DNA from: Lycorma delicatula
Taxonomy: Eukaryota; Arthropoda; Insecta; Hemiptera; Fulgoridae
Length of the DNA stretch: 64,000 nucleotides
Assembly (NCBI RefSeq): GCF_047948215.1
Contig: NC_134455.1
Coordinates: 156,532,575 to 156,596,574 of the forward strand
Reading direction: 5' to 3'
In this document: positions 63,301 through 64,000 of the stretch, piece after piece
Layout: every line of letters starts with the position of its first letter
How positions within the stretch are numbered: position 1 is the first letter of the stretch
The notes under the pieces: generated by a model
Told to the model about the DNA's origin: nothing
Databases searched by the model: none
The model's input: only the letters and a program-made list of their open reading frames with translations
Position numbers and translations under genes: made by a program

Positions 63301-63598
63301 TGTAATATTCCTGCTGGGCGGCAGATGTCTTCGGCCATAATAGCATAACTGCAACCGGGCATTCATTTGGTCCCAACCTGCGTTCCTTACATTCTCTTCC
63401 AAGAGCATCACCGACCACTTCAGCCAATTCGAATCCACCTCCTCCACCACAAAGTGACAATCGCTCTGCGATGCACGTAACAATTTCCTCAGATGTTGTC
63501 TGTTTACTTGCTTCGACTGAAAGTGCTTCATAGTGTTGTGATAGTGCTCCCACAAACACTTGGACTATATAACGATTGTTTCCGTCACTTTCGGCCAT
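3147..63598 (-). CDS. Myo9: Unconventional myosin-IX, 5' part of gene (nine exons, incomplete)
   Basis: Class IX myosins are actin motors that carry an N-terminal RA domain and a tail RhoGAP domain, linking actin movement to local Rho inactivation (family knowledge). Seen here: nine exons that join in phase into about 594 residues. These are an RA-like domain (1-100), motor start (about 101-181), P-loop GESGSGKT (231-238), switch [10 protein letters not shown] (283-291) and switch [10 protein letters not shown] (515-522), followed by the relay region [13 protein letters not shown]. All splice junctions are AG/GT and keep frame. The RA domain directly ahead of a motor points to class IX rather than other myosins. 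Introns (5' to 3') are about 12.0, 9.5, 4.2, 9.4, 1.3, 2.6, 17.0 and 2.6 kb. The actin-binding part of the motor, IQ motifs, C1 and RhoGAP regions are not in the window and should lie to the left. I saw no stop codon or frameshift in the exons, so the gene looks functional. Confidence 0.93.
3348..5940 (-). other. Myosin-IX intron 8
   Basis: Intron of 2,593 bases between exons 8 and 9 with matching GT/AG ends. It is AT-rich, with one degraded mariner-like stretch (about 4230-4890) and a 7-bp inverted repeat (gagctct...agagctc) near 5528. No further exon was recognised; a 103-codon hydrophobic open frame at 3558-3869 looks like chance. Confidence 0.6.
4230..4890 (-). pseudogene. Degraded mariner-like transposase fragment
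   Basis: On the minus strand, pieces in shifting frames resemble the N-terminal part of a mariner transposase: [17 protein letters not shown] followed by [17 protein letters not shown] (compare the mariner pattern VHDExRSGRPSxIxDE). Downstream frames are full of stops. No terminal repeats were found. Weak but the two blocks lie in the right order. Confidence 0.4.
5941..6116 (-). CDS. Myo9: Myosin-IX exon 8: switch II exon
   Basis: Fifty-eight codons plus two bases (residues 469-526, split Ser527): [20 protein letters not shown], then [20 protein letters not shown] and [26 protein letters not shown] at 5955-5978 is switch II followed by the relay start. Acceptor TTGTATAG|GCT and donor AACAG|GTATGT. 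The loop FGLCNS replaces the more usual acidic/Asn-rich FExNS at this place. Confidence 0.95.
6541..6790 (-). repeat. Penelope-like element terminal fragment
   Basis: Similar to 37600-38110: both share cacctagtacagaatact, a gcatcctc-type segment, the aaactgtatattaaaaat segment and the ttattatatgagYgct...ctgt...gctgtctccc block (here disrupted by a T run). RC of the last block, agacagYcttatRaaaac...agatagcagcactcat, also ends the plus-strand PLEs at about 19680 and 31180. So this is a PLE end in minus orientation. Confidence 0.5.
7290..7497 (+). pseudogene. Penelope-like reverse transcriptase, N-terminal piece (copy A, left part)
   Basis: Plus-strand frame at 7382-7474 reads [17 protein letters not shown] then [12 protein letters not shown] before a stop. 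VSYDITNxYPSI is the conserved motif A of PLE reverse transcriptases. The reading continues as EDPKFI up to about 7495, where it stops; the continuation QQNYF...KYY resumes at about 10013, beyond an inserted transposon. The copy has stops and is dead. Confidence 0.75.
7783..8640 (-). pseudogene. Mariner transposase, 5'-truncated, nested inside the DDE element
   Basis: Mariner transposases cut and paste DNA with a D,D34D catalytic triad. The open part at 7908-8195 carries [19 protein letters not shown] then [14 protein letters not shown], holding the third Asp, and [13 protein letters not shown]. Upstream (8190-8640, minus strand) further blocks appear in other frames, among them TSDEI (first Asp, Trp lost to a stop), HHYTPESK and [12 protein letters not shown]. 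The N-terminal DNA-binding region and the right terminal repeat are missing. Several stops and shifts; inactive. Confidence 0.8.
8820..9540 (+). pseudogene. DDE transposase relic (Tc1/mariner superfamily)
   Basis: Plus-strand pieces in three frames follow the order of a transposase family common in ants and other insects: [18 protein letters not shown] (8861), then [20 protein letters not shown] and [13 protein letters not shown] (9040-9160), then [13 protein letters not shown] (about 9296-9332) with the last catalytic Asp, and a C-terminal tail. Frameshifts, and stops such as the one right after CVWG, mark it as dead. The DNA-binding N-terminus is gone, possibly removed at the site of the mariner insertion. 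Confidence 0.75.
10013..10445 (+). pseudogene. Penelope-like reverse transcriptase, palm/thumb piece (copy A, right part)
   Basis: Continues the copy A frame: QQNYF then a shift to [26 protein letters not shown], then [36 protein letters not shown] and [18 protein letters not shown] stands where an active enzyme has YVDD, so the second metal-binding Asp is lost. Stops follow. The GIY-YIG part of this copy is not seen; LTR-element sequence follows at about 10460. Confidence 0.75.
10608..11890 (+). pseudogene. LTR-retrotransposon gag, broken
   Basis: Gag proteins package element RNA into particles. An N-terminal coiled coil (10608-10871, heptads with many Glu/Lys, e.g. [20 protein letters not shown]) continues in other frames to about 11140. 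The capsid-like core lies at 11149-11448: [18 protein letters not shown], then [20 protein letters not shown] and [17 protein letters not shown], the pattern of the retrotransposon gag family. After a stop and a shift, 11494-11736 and beyond reads a charged Arg/Asn-rich tail ([11 protein letters not shown]), likely the RNA-binding end; no CCHC knuckle is seen. At least three breaks. Confidence 0.75.
11891..12667. other. Non-coding AT-rich interval between gag and polypurine tract
   Basis: Where pol would lie in a complete element there is only T-rich DNA with stops in all frames. A short open frame at 12496-12693 on the minus strand looks like chance. This may be the 3' untranslated part of a gag-only element or the scar of a pol deletion. 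Confidence 0.5.
12668..12684 (+). promoter_or_regulatory. Polypurine tract of LTR element
   Basis: Sequence aacaaaaaaggggggttc directly upstream of the TGTAACC that starts the LTR-like block. Such an A/G run is where plus-strand DNA synthesis is primed in LTR retrotransposons. The position, right before TG, supports the LTR call. Confidence 0.6.
12685..13595 (+). repeat. Long terminal repeat (3' LTR, right end approximate)
   Basis: Begins TGTAACC after the polypurine tract and is less AT-rich than its neighbours around 12880-13120. A poly(A) signal AATAAA occurs at about 13494 with T/GT-rich sequence after it. The block around 13550-13595 (cattggtcttccgggctgg) resembles the U5 end or primer region of insect LTR elements, so part of this stretch might instead belong to the BEL element that follows. 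No second copy is in the window. Confidence 0.5.
14154..14951 (+). pseudogene. BEL/Pao gag (DUF1759-type) with in-frame stops
   Basis: Frame starts [16 protein letters not shown] at 14154, meets a stop at once and another before [19 protein letters not shown], then stays open from about 14340 to 14951. The conserved part includes [39 protein letters not shown] and [20 protein letters not shown], the standard BEL gag region. The 14415 ATG is in the same frame, 87 codons in. It ends early at KTKCGK by a frameshift; the reading continues in another frame from 14939. Confidence 0.85.
14939..15421 (+). pseudogene. BEL/Pao gag C-terminus with zinc knuckles
   Basis: Continues the gag after a one-base shift: [20 protein letters not shown], then [20 protein letters not shown] and [26 protein letters not shown] is a CCHC knuckle (C-X2-C-X4-H-X4-C), followed by the second cysteine/histidine cluster typical of BEL. 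It ends at a stop after MAYCATK; the retropepsin follows in another frame. Confidence 0.85.
15480..15945 (+). pseudogene. BEL/Pao retropepsin (DUF1758-type)
   Basis: The frame at about 15495 reads [16 protein letters not shown], with the aspartic protease DSA site, then [20 protein letters not shown] (15560 on) and later [16 protein letters not shown], the second conserved block, before the [12 protein letters not shown] linker. Stops interrupt at about 15761 and 15904. The protease would cut the polyprotein in a live element. Confidence 0.8.
15946..16734 (+). pseudogene. BEL/Pao reverse transcriptase edges with core deleted
   Basis: 15946-16130 gives the RT entry region ([43 protein letters not shown]). 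It then jumps to [15 protein letters not shown] and, in place of the F-Y-V-D-D active site, reads F-stop-V-D-V before [18 protein letters not shown]. So the palm core is missing and the catalytic box is destroyed. From 16324 it continues with [33 protein letters not shown] and [12 protein letters not shown], the connection region. Confidence 0.85.
16722..17580 (+). pseudogene. BEL/Pao RNase H-like/A17 region, truncated before integrase
   Basis: After a frame change at 16730 the order is [53 protein letters not shown], then [12 protein letters not shown] and [16 protein letters not shown] pieces matching the W-x-PxxxNPADxxSRG region. 17218-17511 gives the variable linker and ends [14 protein letters not shown]; a little farther, [13 protein letters not shown] resembles the part just before integrase. 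All integrase motifs are absent and ordinary intron DNA follows. Confidence 0.8.
17581..18180. other. AT-rich interval between BEL and PLE relics
   Basis: Very A/T-rich with stops in all frames. Nothing recognisable is seen; it may be the unreadable 5' part of the following Penelope-like copy. Confidence 0.4.
18180..19800 (+). pseudogene. Penelope-like element, copy C (strongly decayed)
   Basis: Plus-strand pieces in shifting frames follow PLE order. RT C-terminal blocks are [35 protein letters not shown] (about 18480). Then come [14 protein letters not shown] plus [20 protein letters not shown] (18745-18870), the tail of the GIY-YIG endonuclease. A second GIY-YIG start, [20 protein letters not shown] (about 19410), and the PLE end block with agatagcagcactcataat (about 19705) suggest two overlapping copies. 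No open frame exceeds a few tens of codons. Confidence 0.6.
19186..19203 (+). ncRNA. Degraded hammerhead-like core inside PLE copy C
   Basis: CTGATGA (19186-19192), TGCCTGA, GAAA (19200-19203), followed by GTTGACTAT. A consensus CTGATGA-stem-GAAA can be imagined with GCCT/AGGC arms, but the second arm reads AAGTT and the final box GACT. If this is a PLE hammerhead it has lost stem II and the core. Weak call, made mainly because PLE sequence surrounds it. Confidence 0.25.
20193..20228. repeat. Perfect 17-bp inverted repeat (hairpin)
   Basis: Arms aaaatattgcaagtata and tatacttgcaatatttt are exact complements separated by two bases (ct). It lies just left of the hAT element. It may be the remnant of a foldback miniature element; nothing links it to a gene. 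Confidence 0.8.
20547..22926 (-). mobile_element. hAT transposon (Buster/ZBED type) with both ends
   Basis: The left end CAGTGTTTCTCAACCT and the right end (complement) CAGTGATTCTCAACCT match at 15 of 16 bases, the hAT terminal form. Flanking octamers ctgtacag (20539-20546) and ccgttgag (22927-22934) match at five of eight positions, a decayed 8-bp target duplication. The element is 2,380 bases long and encodes a broken transposase on the minus strand. Confidence 0.88.
20900..22420 (-). pseudogene. hAT transposase, ZBED5-like, with stops
   Basis: hAT transposases move DNA by cut and paste. On the minus strand a BED-like finger region is readable near 22270-22400 ([17 protein letters not shown]), then [20 protein letters not shown] (22001-22198). 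The catalytic domain lies at 21452-21931: [34 protein letters not shown] (Asp region), [20 protein letters not shown] (the conserved CxxH block) and [14 protein letters not shown], followed after a stop by [31 protein letters not shown]. Order and spacing match the ZBED5/FAM200 group. Numerous stops in the C-terminal half; inactive. Confidence 0.85.
23153..23343 (-). CDS. Myo9: Myosin-IX exon 7: motor upper/lower 50K region
   Basis: Two bases complete Gly405, then 63 codons (residues 406-468): [40 protein letters not shown], then [16 protein letters not shown] and INYRLPE. This is the usual segment after LxLGN with the alternating VSELLxVKxExLxxAL pattern. Acceptor TTTGTAG|GA and donor GAG|GTAAAG. 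The 17 kb intron 7 follows. Confidence 0.92.
23344..25894 (-). other. Myosin-IX intron 6
   Basis: AT-rich intron of 2,551 bases. It contains a small inverted-repeat unit at 24771-24869. An open frame at 23601-23858 on the plus strand is Lys/Glu-rich and of no recognised family. No other feature seen. Confidence 0.6.
24771..24869. repeat. Short inverted-repeat unit, possible miniature transposon
   Basis: Left arm ctggtttctcagtcaagtcc and the complement of the right arm, cttgtttctcaatcaagtct, match at 16 of 20 positions and are about 60 bases apart. The size and imperfect terminal repeats suit a MITE remnant, but no target duplication is clear. Confidence 0.5.
25895..26030 (-). CDS. Myo9: Myosin-IX exon 6: motor upper 50K region
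   Basis: Forty-five codons plus one base (residues 360-404, split Gly405): [19 protein letters not shown] then [20 protein letters not shown] and SAVLLL. This is the region of myosin motors with the FxRLxxAMxxVGF pattern. Acceptor TTGCAG|AGT and donor G|GTTATT. The G at the end plus GA from exon 7 restores the Gly of the LxLGN motif. Confidence 0.92.
26031..27290 (-). other. Myosin-IX intron 5
   Basis: The shortest intron, 1,260 bases, AT-rich. It holds the 14-bp palindrome gatgtctagacatc at 26681-26694, followed at once by tagacatc. A 109-codon open frame on the plus strand (26085-26414) has no recognisable motif and is taken as chance. Confidence 0.6.
27291..27453 (-). CDS. Myo9: Myosin-IX exon 5: motor upper 50K region
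   Basis: One base completes Gly305, then 54 codons (residues 306-359): [34 protein letters not shown], then [20 protein letters not shown]. The YLLEKSR and [12 protein letters not shown] blocks are universal myosin motifs. Acceptor TTTTTTAG|T follows a long pyrimidine run; donor AGG|GTAATT. It joins in phase 0 to exon 6, giving a short YLNR-SGCYV link between the helices. Confidence 0.94.
27870..28925 (+). pseudogene. DDE transposase relic (Tc1/mariner superfamily), internally deleted
   Basis: Begins [13 protein letters not shown] at 27939. Helix-turn-helix parts follow in 28056-28319 ([35 protein letters not shown]). After a gap, 28543-28827 has [37 protein letters not shown] (second Asp) and [17 protein letters not shown] (third Asp). 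The section carrying the first Asp is missing between about 28320 and 28540, and stops and frame changes are present. It is related in type to the relic at 8820 but not a close copy. Ends could not be defined. Confidence 0.78.
28985..29714 (+). pseudogene. Penelope-like reverse transcriptase (copy B, left part)
   Basis: Plus-strand frames read [39 protein letters not shown] (motif A, about 29085), [20 protein letters not shown] and [19 protein letters not shown] (29177-29395), then [20 protein letters not shown] (29431 on) and a mangled region before the mariner. The YVDD box is replaced by unrelated residues after a shift. The frame is interrupted by the mariner at 29716 and the element resumes at 30652. 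Confidence 0.8.
29716..30650 (+). mobile_element. Mariner element with TIRs and TA duplication, inserted in PLE copy B
   Basis: Left terminus cgagatctgtaaataaagta and right terminus (complement) tgaggtctgtaaataaaata match at 17 of 20 bases; TA lies on both sides (29714-29715, 30651-30652). The transposase relic starts [18 protein letters not shown] near 29904, then [26 protein letters not shown] and [15 protein letters not shown]. It jumps to [31 protein letters not shown] (second Asp) and [11 protein letters not shown] (third Asp). About 170 residues with the first Asp are deleted and stops are present, so it cannot move by itself. Confidence 0.9.
30652..31262 (+). pseudogene. Penelope-like element GIY-YIG endonuclease (copy B, right part)
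   Basis: The frame from about 30868 to 31060 reads [20 protein letters not shown], then [19 protein letters not shown] and [23 protein letters not shown]...R...EH is the GIY-YIG nuclease used by Penelope-like elements to cut target DNA; the CxxC just ahead is typical of the PLE version. The end block with tagatagcagcactttatcc follows at about 31188. Together with 28985-29714 this is one element opened by the mariner. Confidence 0.85.
31262..32480 (-). pseudogene. Mariner transposase relic with catalytic residues lost
   Basis: Read on the minus strand from [15 protein letters not shown] (32365), then [38 protein letters not shown] and [19 protein letters not shown]. The first catalytic box reads [15 protein letters not shown], with Asn in place of the essential Asp. 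LLHDNAG keeps the second Asp. The last box reads [14 protein letters not shown] where SPDLAPSDF is expected, so the third Asp is gone. C-terminus [10 protein letters not shown] near 31345. Terminal repeats are not clear. Confidence 0.82.
32647..32701 (+). CDS. Possible first coding exon of an unidentified nested gene
   Basis: ATG-led open stretch [18 protein letters not shown] ending CAAG followed by the strong donor GTAAGT, on the strand opposite to myosin. Codon use looks like real protein and the preceding 100 bases are AT-rich leader-like sequence with no other ATG in frame. I do not recognise the protein and found no convincing partner exon downstream before 36889. It could equally be a fragment of an unrecognised mobile element or a retained piece of a host gene. 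Confidence 0.35.
32902..34097 (-). mobile_element. Mariner relic with TIRs
   Basis: Termini aaaggtctgttaagaaaata (left) and cgaggtcggttcagaaaata (complement of right) match at 16 of 20 bases, each next to TA. The minus-strand transposase is in pieces: [20 protein letters not shown] (first Asp kept), [41 protein letters not shown] (second Asp) and a C-terminal [14 protein letters not shown]. The third catalytic box is unreadable. About 1.2 kb, near full mariner length, so decay here is by point changes more than by deletion. Confidence 0.85.
34295..35517 (-). mobile_element. Mariner relic, best preserved N-terminus
   Basis: The open frame 34908-35360 (minus) starts [20 protein letters not shown] and gives [60 protein letters not shown] and [18 protein letters not shown], the two helix-turn-helix motifs of mariner. 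After a stop, [13 protein letters not shown] holds the first Asp; 34475-34660 carries [19 protein letters not shown] with the third. The second Asp region (about 34680) is damaged. Imperfect termini gtctgaaaggttcctgaac and (complement) gtcttaaaagttcccaaac flank it. Confidence 0.85.
35520..36889. other. AT-rich intronic sequence
   Basis: No transposase or exon signal seen. A 60-codon open frame at 36408-36590 on the plus strand has no recognisable motif. Confidence 0.5.
36890..36984 (-). CDS. Myo9: Myosin-IX exon 4: switch I exon
   Basis: Thirty-one codons plus two bases (residues 274-304, split Gly305). It begins [19 protein letters not shown] and ends [19 protein letters not shown] (residues 283-291) is switch I, which senses the gamma-phosphate of ATP; the key Asn, Ser, Ser and Arg are intact. 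Acceptor TTTCAG|GCA and donor GG|GTAAGT. It is too short to show up as a simple open reading frame and was found by motif plus splice signals. Confidence 0.93.
37580..38110 (-). repeat. Penelope-like element 3' end fragment, minus orientation
   Basis: The complement of 37840-37925 reads like the end of a PLE endonuclease ([20 protein letters not shown]), matching the [16 protein letters not shown] of copy B. It is followed (toward lower positions) by the end block agacagccttataaaaactg...agatagcagcactcat. The far side shares cacctagtacagaatac and gcatcctcatcc with 6541-6620. So this is a truncated PLE with its terminal region. Confidence 0.65.
38621..40592 (+). mobile_element. pogo/Tigger element relic with TIRs and TA duplication
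   Basis: Left end CAGCCAACTCACAATTAT and right end (complement) CAGCCAACTCCTGATTAT match at 16 of 18 bases, each next to TA, the pogo/Tigger target. The plus-strand transposase N-terminus is readable at about 39165-39450: [32 protein letters not shown] (CENP-B-type helix-turn-helix), then [17 protein letters not shown] and [19 protein letters not shown]. The catalytic DDE part is missing, replaced by unclear sequence and a tandem duplication near the right end. Confidence 0.85.
40043..40549 (+). repeat. Two-copy tandem duplication of about 250 bp in the Tigger 3' part
   Basis: Units about 40043-40290 and 40294-40549 share, in order, tagtaRtgaaaatttct, ggatatttcattt, gtgtagggtta, ccattataccttaatataat, ctgcagtagagactattagg and a ccctRattttggatta end. 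They have diverged by scattered substitutions and small indels, so the duplication is old. Confidence 0.85.
41189..41464 (-). CDS. Myo9: Myosin-IX exon 3: P-loop exon of motor
   Basis: Ninety-two codons in phase 0 (residues 182-273), from [14 protein letters not shown] to [11 protein letters not shown]. The ATP-binding P-loop GESGSGKT is encoded at 41294-41317 (residues 231-238), preceded by the typical KNQCIVIS strand and followed by [18 protein letters not shown]. The stretch STNFL and the GxEQTIL segment match class IX rather than conventional myosin. Acceptor TTTCAG|TTC and donor GAG|GTAATG. Confidence 0.95.
41716..42120 (+). pseudogene. Possible LINE reverse transcriptase fragment
   Basis: Plus-strand frames read [15 protein letters not shown] then [13 protein letters not shown], similar to the LINE RT block VRQGCxLSPxLFNLYI, and farther on [33 protein letters not shown]. 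Frames change and stops occur. Short and weak; it could be chance. Confidence 0.3.
43172..44027 (-). mobile_element. Tigger-like element, deleted, minus orientation
   Basis: Minus-strand frames near 43560-43800 give [34 protein letters not shown] and [32 protein letters not shown], the acidic C-terminal tail of Tigger/jerky transposases. The right edge (complement) tagaagtctcttataacaag resembles Tigger termini, and tagatgcttgttataaatga at about 43174 may be the partner. The DNA-binding and catalytic parts are absent. Confidence 0.55.
44391..44446. repeat. 16-bp perfect inverted repeat around an A-rich loop
   Basis: agggtacaattaaaaa (44391-44406) and tttttaattgtaccct (44431-44446) are exact complements with a 24-base A-rich loop. 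It may be the ends of a foldback or miniature element; no coding content. Confidence 0.75.
45050..45960 (-). pseudogene. Tc1-like DDE transposase relic
   Basis: On the minus strand: [40 protein letters not shown] and [13 protein letters not shown] (helix-turn-helix region, 45700-45894), then LLHDEAWFH (first Asp region). 45121-45342 carries [20 protein letters not shown] then [20 protein letters not shown] with the third Asp. The second-Asp region is mostly unreadable. This is the insect transposase family with the pattern FxxxFPNSxVPNKSTIxRLI. Frameshifts and a large internal loss; ends not defined. Confidence 0.8.
46779..47698 (+). mobile_element. GC-rich mariner deletion derivative with near-identical TIRs
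   Basis: Termini cagggtaggatcaaaaagta... and (complement) cagagtaggatcaaaaagta... match at all but one of at least 34 bases, with TA on each side. Transposase: [40 protein letters not shown], then a stop. The frame joins abruptly at about 47220 (KVRT to [10 protein letters not shown]) with [20 protein letters not shown] and KLHHD (second Asp) after it; the third box is shifted ([20 protein letters not shown] in one frame). About 920 bases against about 1.3 kb for a full mariner. It is clearly richer in GC than its AT-rich surroundings, which suggests a recent arrival. Confidence 0.92.
48459..49206 (+). other. Unclear degraded sequence, possibly transposon-derived
   Basis: Less AT-rich than its flanks, with plus-strand scraps such as [12 protein letters not shown] and [20 protein letters not shown] and a 61-codon open frame at 49021-49206. 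The first scrap recalls the FFDxxGIVHxEF block of mariner but the match is poor. I cannot assign it. Confidence 0.25.
49530..50690 (-). pseudogene. Mariner transposase relic
   Basis: The minus-strand frame 49749-50000 has [19 protein letters not shown] then [20 protein letters not shown] and [14 protein letters not shown], where the third catalytic Asp is present (SPDLAPCDFFLF pattern). Downstream VLPKLKR and a C-terminal [17 protein letters not shown] tail follow in other frames. Earlier parts of the protein (50000-50520) are readable only as scraps, for example [10 protein letters not shown] and [16 protein letters not shown]. Ends approximate. Confidence 0.7.
51009..51252 (-). CDS. Myo9: Myosin-IX exon 2: start of motor domain
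   Basis: One base completes Arg100, then 81 codons (residues 101-181) from [15 protein letters not shown] through [18 protein letters not shown] and [14 protein letters not shown] to [15 protein letters not shown]. The segment [17 protein letters not shown] is the conserved strand at the front of every myosin motor. Acceptor TTTTTAG|G and donor AAA|GTTAGT are canonical and phases match exons 1 and 3. It covers the N-terminal subdomain before the P-loop. Confidence 0.93.
51795..51809. repeat. SINE target-site duplication, left copy
   Basis: ttgaatcataacaca; the partner ttgaatcattaacaca lies at 52110-52125 on the other side of the SINE. Confidence 0.85.
51810..52109 (-). mobile_element. tRNA-derived SINE with target-site duplication
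   Basis: Read on the minus strand it starts aacccaccgggttggtctag and carries an A box (tggtctagtgg) and a B box (gttcaagtcc) about 50 bases apart, the internal RNA polymerase III promoter of a tRNA-like head, then an unrelated body of about 220 bases. Flanks ttgaatcataacaca (51795-51809) and ttgaatcattaacaca (52110-52125) differ by one base insertion, a clear target duplication of 15-16 bases. SINEs move with LINE enzymes. Confidence 0.9.
52259..52290. repeat. 15-bp perfect inverted repeat
   Basis: tttctatttacagtt and aactgtaaatagaaa are exact complements with two bases (ac) between. It could fold into a tight hairpin; no further context. Confidence 0.75.
53788..53811. repeat. TA dinucleotide microsatellite
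   Basis: About eleven TA units in a row. No associated feature. Confidence 0.85.
55032..55133 (-). other. Orphan coding-like stretch of about 33 codons
   Basis: The minus-strand frame reads [18 protein letters not shown] then [15 protein letters not shown] before TAA. Its residue mix looks like true protein (amphipathic helix) rather than AT-rich noise, but it lacks a clear acceptor and has a stop seven codons... upstream at KRLVK-stop. It may be the tail of an unrecognised transposase. I do not know the family. Confidence 0.3.
56050..57155 (+). repeat. Direct repeat of about 230 bp within the pogo element
   Basis: 56050-56270 and 56920-57155 share ctggaattt, atgttgaacaggYRtaYggtatactactgtagtt, cattttttccataRcc-type and tgtgtttttctaaYcatttcatcatSR blocks, ending in the transposase start region (gaaaagcRtttcacatayRatgcag). 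The second copy sits between two halves of the coding region, so it arose by rearrangement or by fusion of two pogo copies. Confidence 0.8.
56207..57290 (+). pseudogene. pogo transposase, N-terminal and central parts
   Basis: Begins [20 protein letters not shown] near 56219, then [20 protein letters not shown] (helix-turn-helix). Other frames give [34 protein letters not shown] (first catalytic Asp region, pattern MDETPVxFDMP), [15 protein letters not shown] and [19 protein letters not shown]. After the duplicated block, [19 protein letters not shown] and [17 protein letters not shown] lead up to the LINE insertion. Stops and shifts throughout. Confidence 0.82.
57700..58260 (+). pseudogene. 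LINE apurinic-type endonuclease, broken
   Basis: Frames read [16 protein letters not shown] entry, [15 protein letters not shown] (about 57978), then [39 protein letters not shown] and [20 protein letters not shown] before two stops at 58252-58257. GDWSAS is the GDFN-type catalytic block of APE endonucleases and the NTxFxxHxRRxYT block follows in order. The enzyme nicks the target in a live LINE. Confidence 0.8.
58370..60450 (+). pseudogene. LINE reverse transcriptase, broken
   Basis: 58611-58829 gives the linker ([20 protein letters not shown]). 59012-59512 gives RT fingers and palm: [74 protein letters not shown] and [20 protein letters not shown] (motif A; the usual EKAFD is KKAID). 59550-59640 gives the [18 protein letters not shown] block, and 59651-59857 gives [20 protein letters not shown] (motif C, F-S-D-D for the usual F-A-D-D) and [13 protein letters not shown]-terminal [13 protein letters not shown] block follows at about 60050. 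Frame changes between each part. Confidence 0.85.
60460..60893 (+). pseudogene. pogo transposase, C-terminal part
   Basis: [20 protein letters not shown] (the LDSFRGH block, with the second catalytic Asp replaced by Val/Ala surroundings), then [14 protein letters not shown] where LQPLDVSVNKPFK is expected; a one-base shift leads to [20 protein letters not shown], then [20 protein letters not shown] and [20 protein letters not shown] (60624-60893), the pogo tail. It completes the element begun at 56207. Confidence 0.85.
61268..63299. other. AT-rich part of intron 1 next to exon 1
   Basis: No exon, transposon or regulatory motif could be supported here. Pyrimidine and A/T runs are common. Confidence 0.5.
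63300..63598 (-). CDS. Myo9: Myosin-IX exon 1: start codon and RA domain
   Basis: Encodes residues 1-99 plus two bases of Arg100. It starts [17 protein letters not shown] and ends at [11 protein letters not shown], with donor AG|GTGTAC. This is a Ras-associating (ubiquitin-like) domain, the N-terminal hallmark of class IX myosins. The start at 63598 is chosen because it is the only in-frame ATG: an in-frame TGA lies 15 bases upstream, and the longer open frame to 63610 begins with GTG. The ATG has a purine at -3 and G at +4. A run of glycines (GGGGG, about residues 51-55) sits inside the domain. Local GC is clearly higher than in the flanking introns, as expected for coding sequence. Confidence 0.88.
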
Positions 63599-63599
63599 T

Positions 63600-63623
63600 T
63601 CAACTTCCACTCTTCATCATCAT
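63600..63623 (-). promoter_or_regulatory. Short upstream ORF in the myosin-IX 5' leader
   Basis: Three consecutive ATG codons open a seven-codon reading frame (MMMKSGS, then TGA) that ends one base before the main ATG at 63598, in a different frame. If the leader is transcribed as read here, ribosomes would meet this ORF first, so main-ORF translation would depend on leaky scanning or reinitiation. The geometry is seen directly; the regulatory role is inference. Confidence 0.45.
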
Positions 63624-64000
63624 TTTGGCTTACCTCACAACACAGCTATGTGATACACCCAATAGTGTTAACACAGCTGCAGTATACTGCATAATATACA
63701 TAACAGTAATAACAATTTTATCACAATTACTTTGTATATTTCTAGAAATTAGGTTCACTGAACCATGATTATAAGAATATGAAAAGATGGTCAAATGCAA
63801 TGAAATGTTAAATTGAATCATTAATTTATCTTCATGGTTTCAACAGATCTGTTCAACACCTTAAAAAATTTATAAAAAACACCAGCGACTACAACAGTTT
63901 TTTAAATTTGCTGCTAACATCTATGCACAGGTACTCGAGTAAATGCAATCAGTTACTGGGGCTGAAACAAACAACAACCAAAAAACAAAATAAATAAATA
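63624..64000 (-). other. 5' leader/upstream region of myosin-IX
   Basis: AT-rich sequence upstream of the first coding exon. It should contain the 5' leader and perhaps the promoter, but I see no convincing TATA box or initiator. A donor-like GAGGTAAGC lies just upstream of the uORF on the minus strand. No coding signal is seen. Confidence 0.3.

Noticed and set aside
63599..63610. Longer open frame starting at 63610 upstream of the myosin-IX ATG
   Set aside because: It begins with GTG, not ATG, and an in-frame TGA lies just upstream, so translation is expected from 63598.
1..64000. CRISPR array, operon-type gene cluster or other prokaryotic system
   Set aside because: No regularly spaced repeats or prokaryotic gene arrangement; spliced exons and insect transposons show a eukaryotic intron-rich locus.

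Overview
This is AT-rich animal nuclear DNA, almost certainly from an insect. The exons, splice sites and transposon families all fit an arthropod, and the SINE, mariner and Penelope load would suit a hemipteran or similar large-genome insect, but the species cannot be proved from the sequence. No bacterial, viral or organellar gene organisation is present.

The backbone of the window is one host gene on the minus strand: the 5' part of an unconventional class IX myosin. Nine coding exons were found, running from the start codon at 63598 down to 3147. They join in phase with canonical AG/GT signals and give about 594 residues: an N-terminal Ras-associating (RA) domain in exon 1, then the motor domain with P-loop (exon 3), switch I (exon 4) and switch II (exon 8). 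The rest of the motor, and in class IX the IQ motifs, C1 and RhoGAP regions, must lie beyond the left edge. Exons make up less than 3 percent of the window; the introns run from 1.3 to 17 kb.

The introns are a transposon graveyard in which no element looks intact. Intron 8 (3.3-5.9 kb) holds a weak mariner relic. Intron 7 (6.1-23.2 kb) holds a Penelope-like element (PLE) split by a Tc1/mariner-superfamily element that itself carries a mariner. It also holds an LTR element with gag, polypurine tract and LTR but no pol, a BEL/Pao element lacking its RT core and integrase, a second PLE, and a complete-ended hAT relic. Intron 4 (27.5-36.9 kb) holds a DDE transposase relic, a PLE with a GIY-YIG nuclease split by a mariner, and three minus-strand mariners in a row. 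Intron 3 holds a pogo/Tigger relic with an internal tandem duplication. Intron 2 holds another Tigger, a Tc1-like relic, a small GC-rich mariner with near-identical ends, and another mariner. Intron 1 holds a tRNA-derived SINE with target duplications and a pogo element opened by a LINE.

There is no sign of genes working together in an operon sense. The only functional unit supported is the myosin IX gene, with a tiny upstream ORF before its start codon. One short plus-strand exon-like stretch (32647-32701) might belong to a nested gene but is unidentified. I found no convincing undescribed system; the most unusual items are the nested insertions, the gag-only LTR element, hammerhead-like cores near PLE sequence, and the orphan exon-like pieces.
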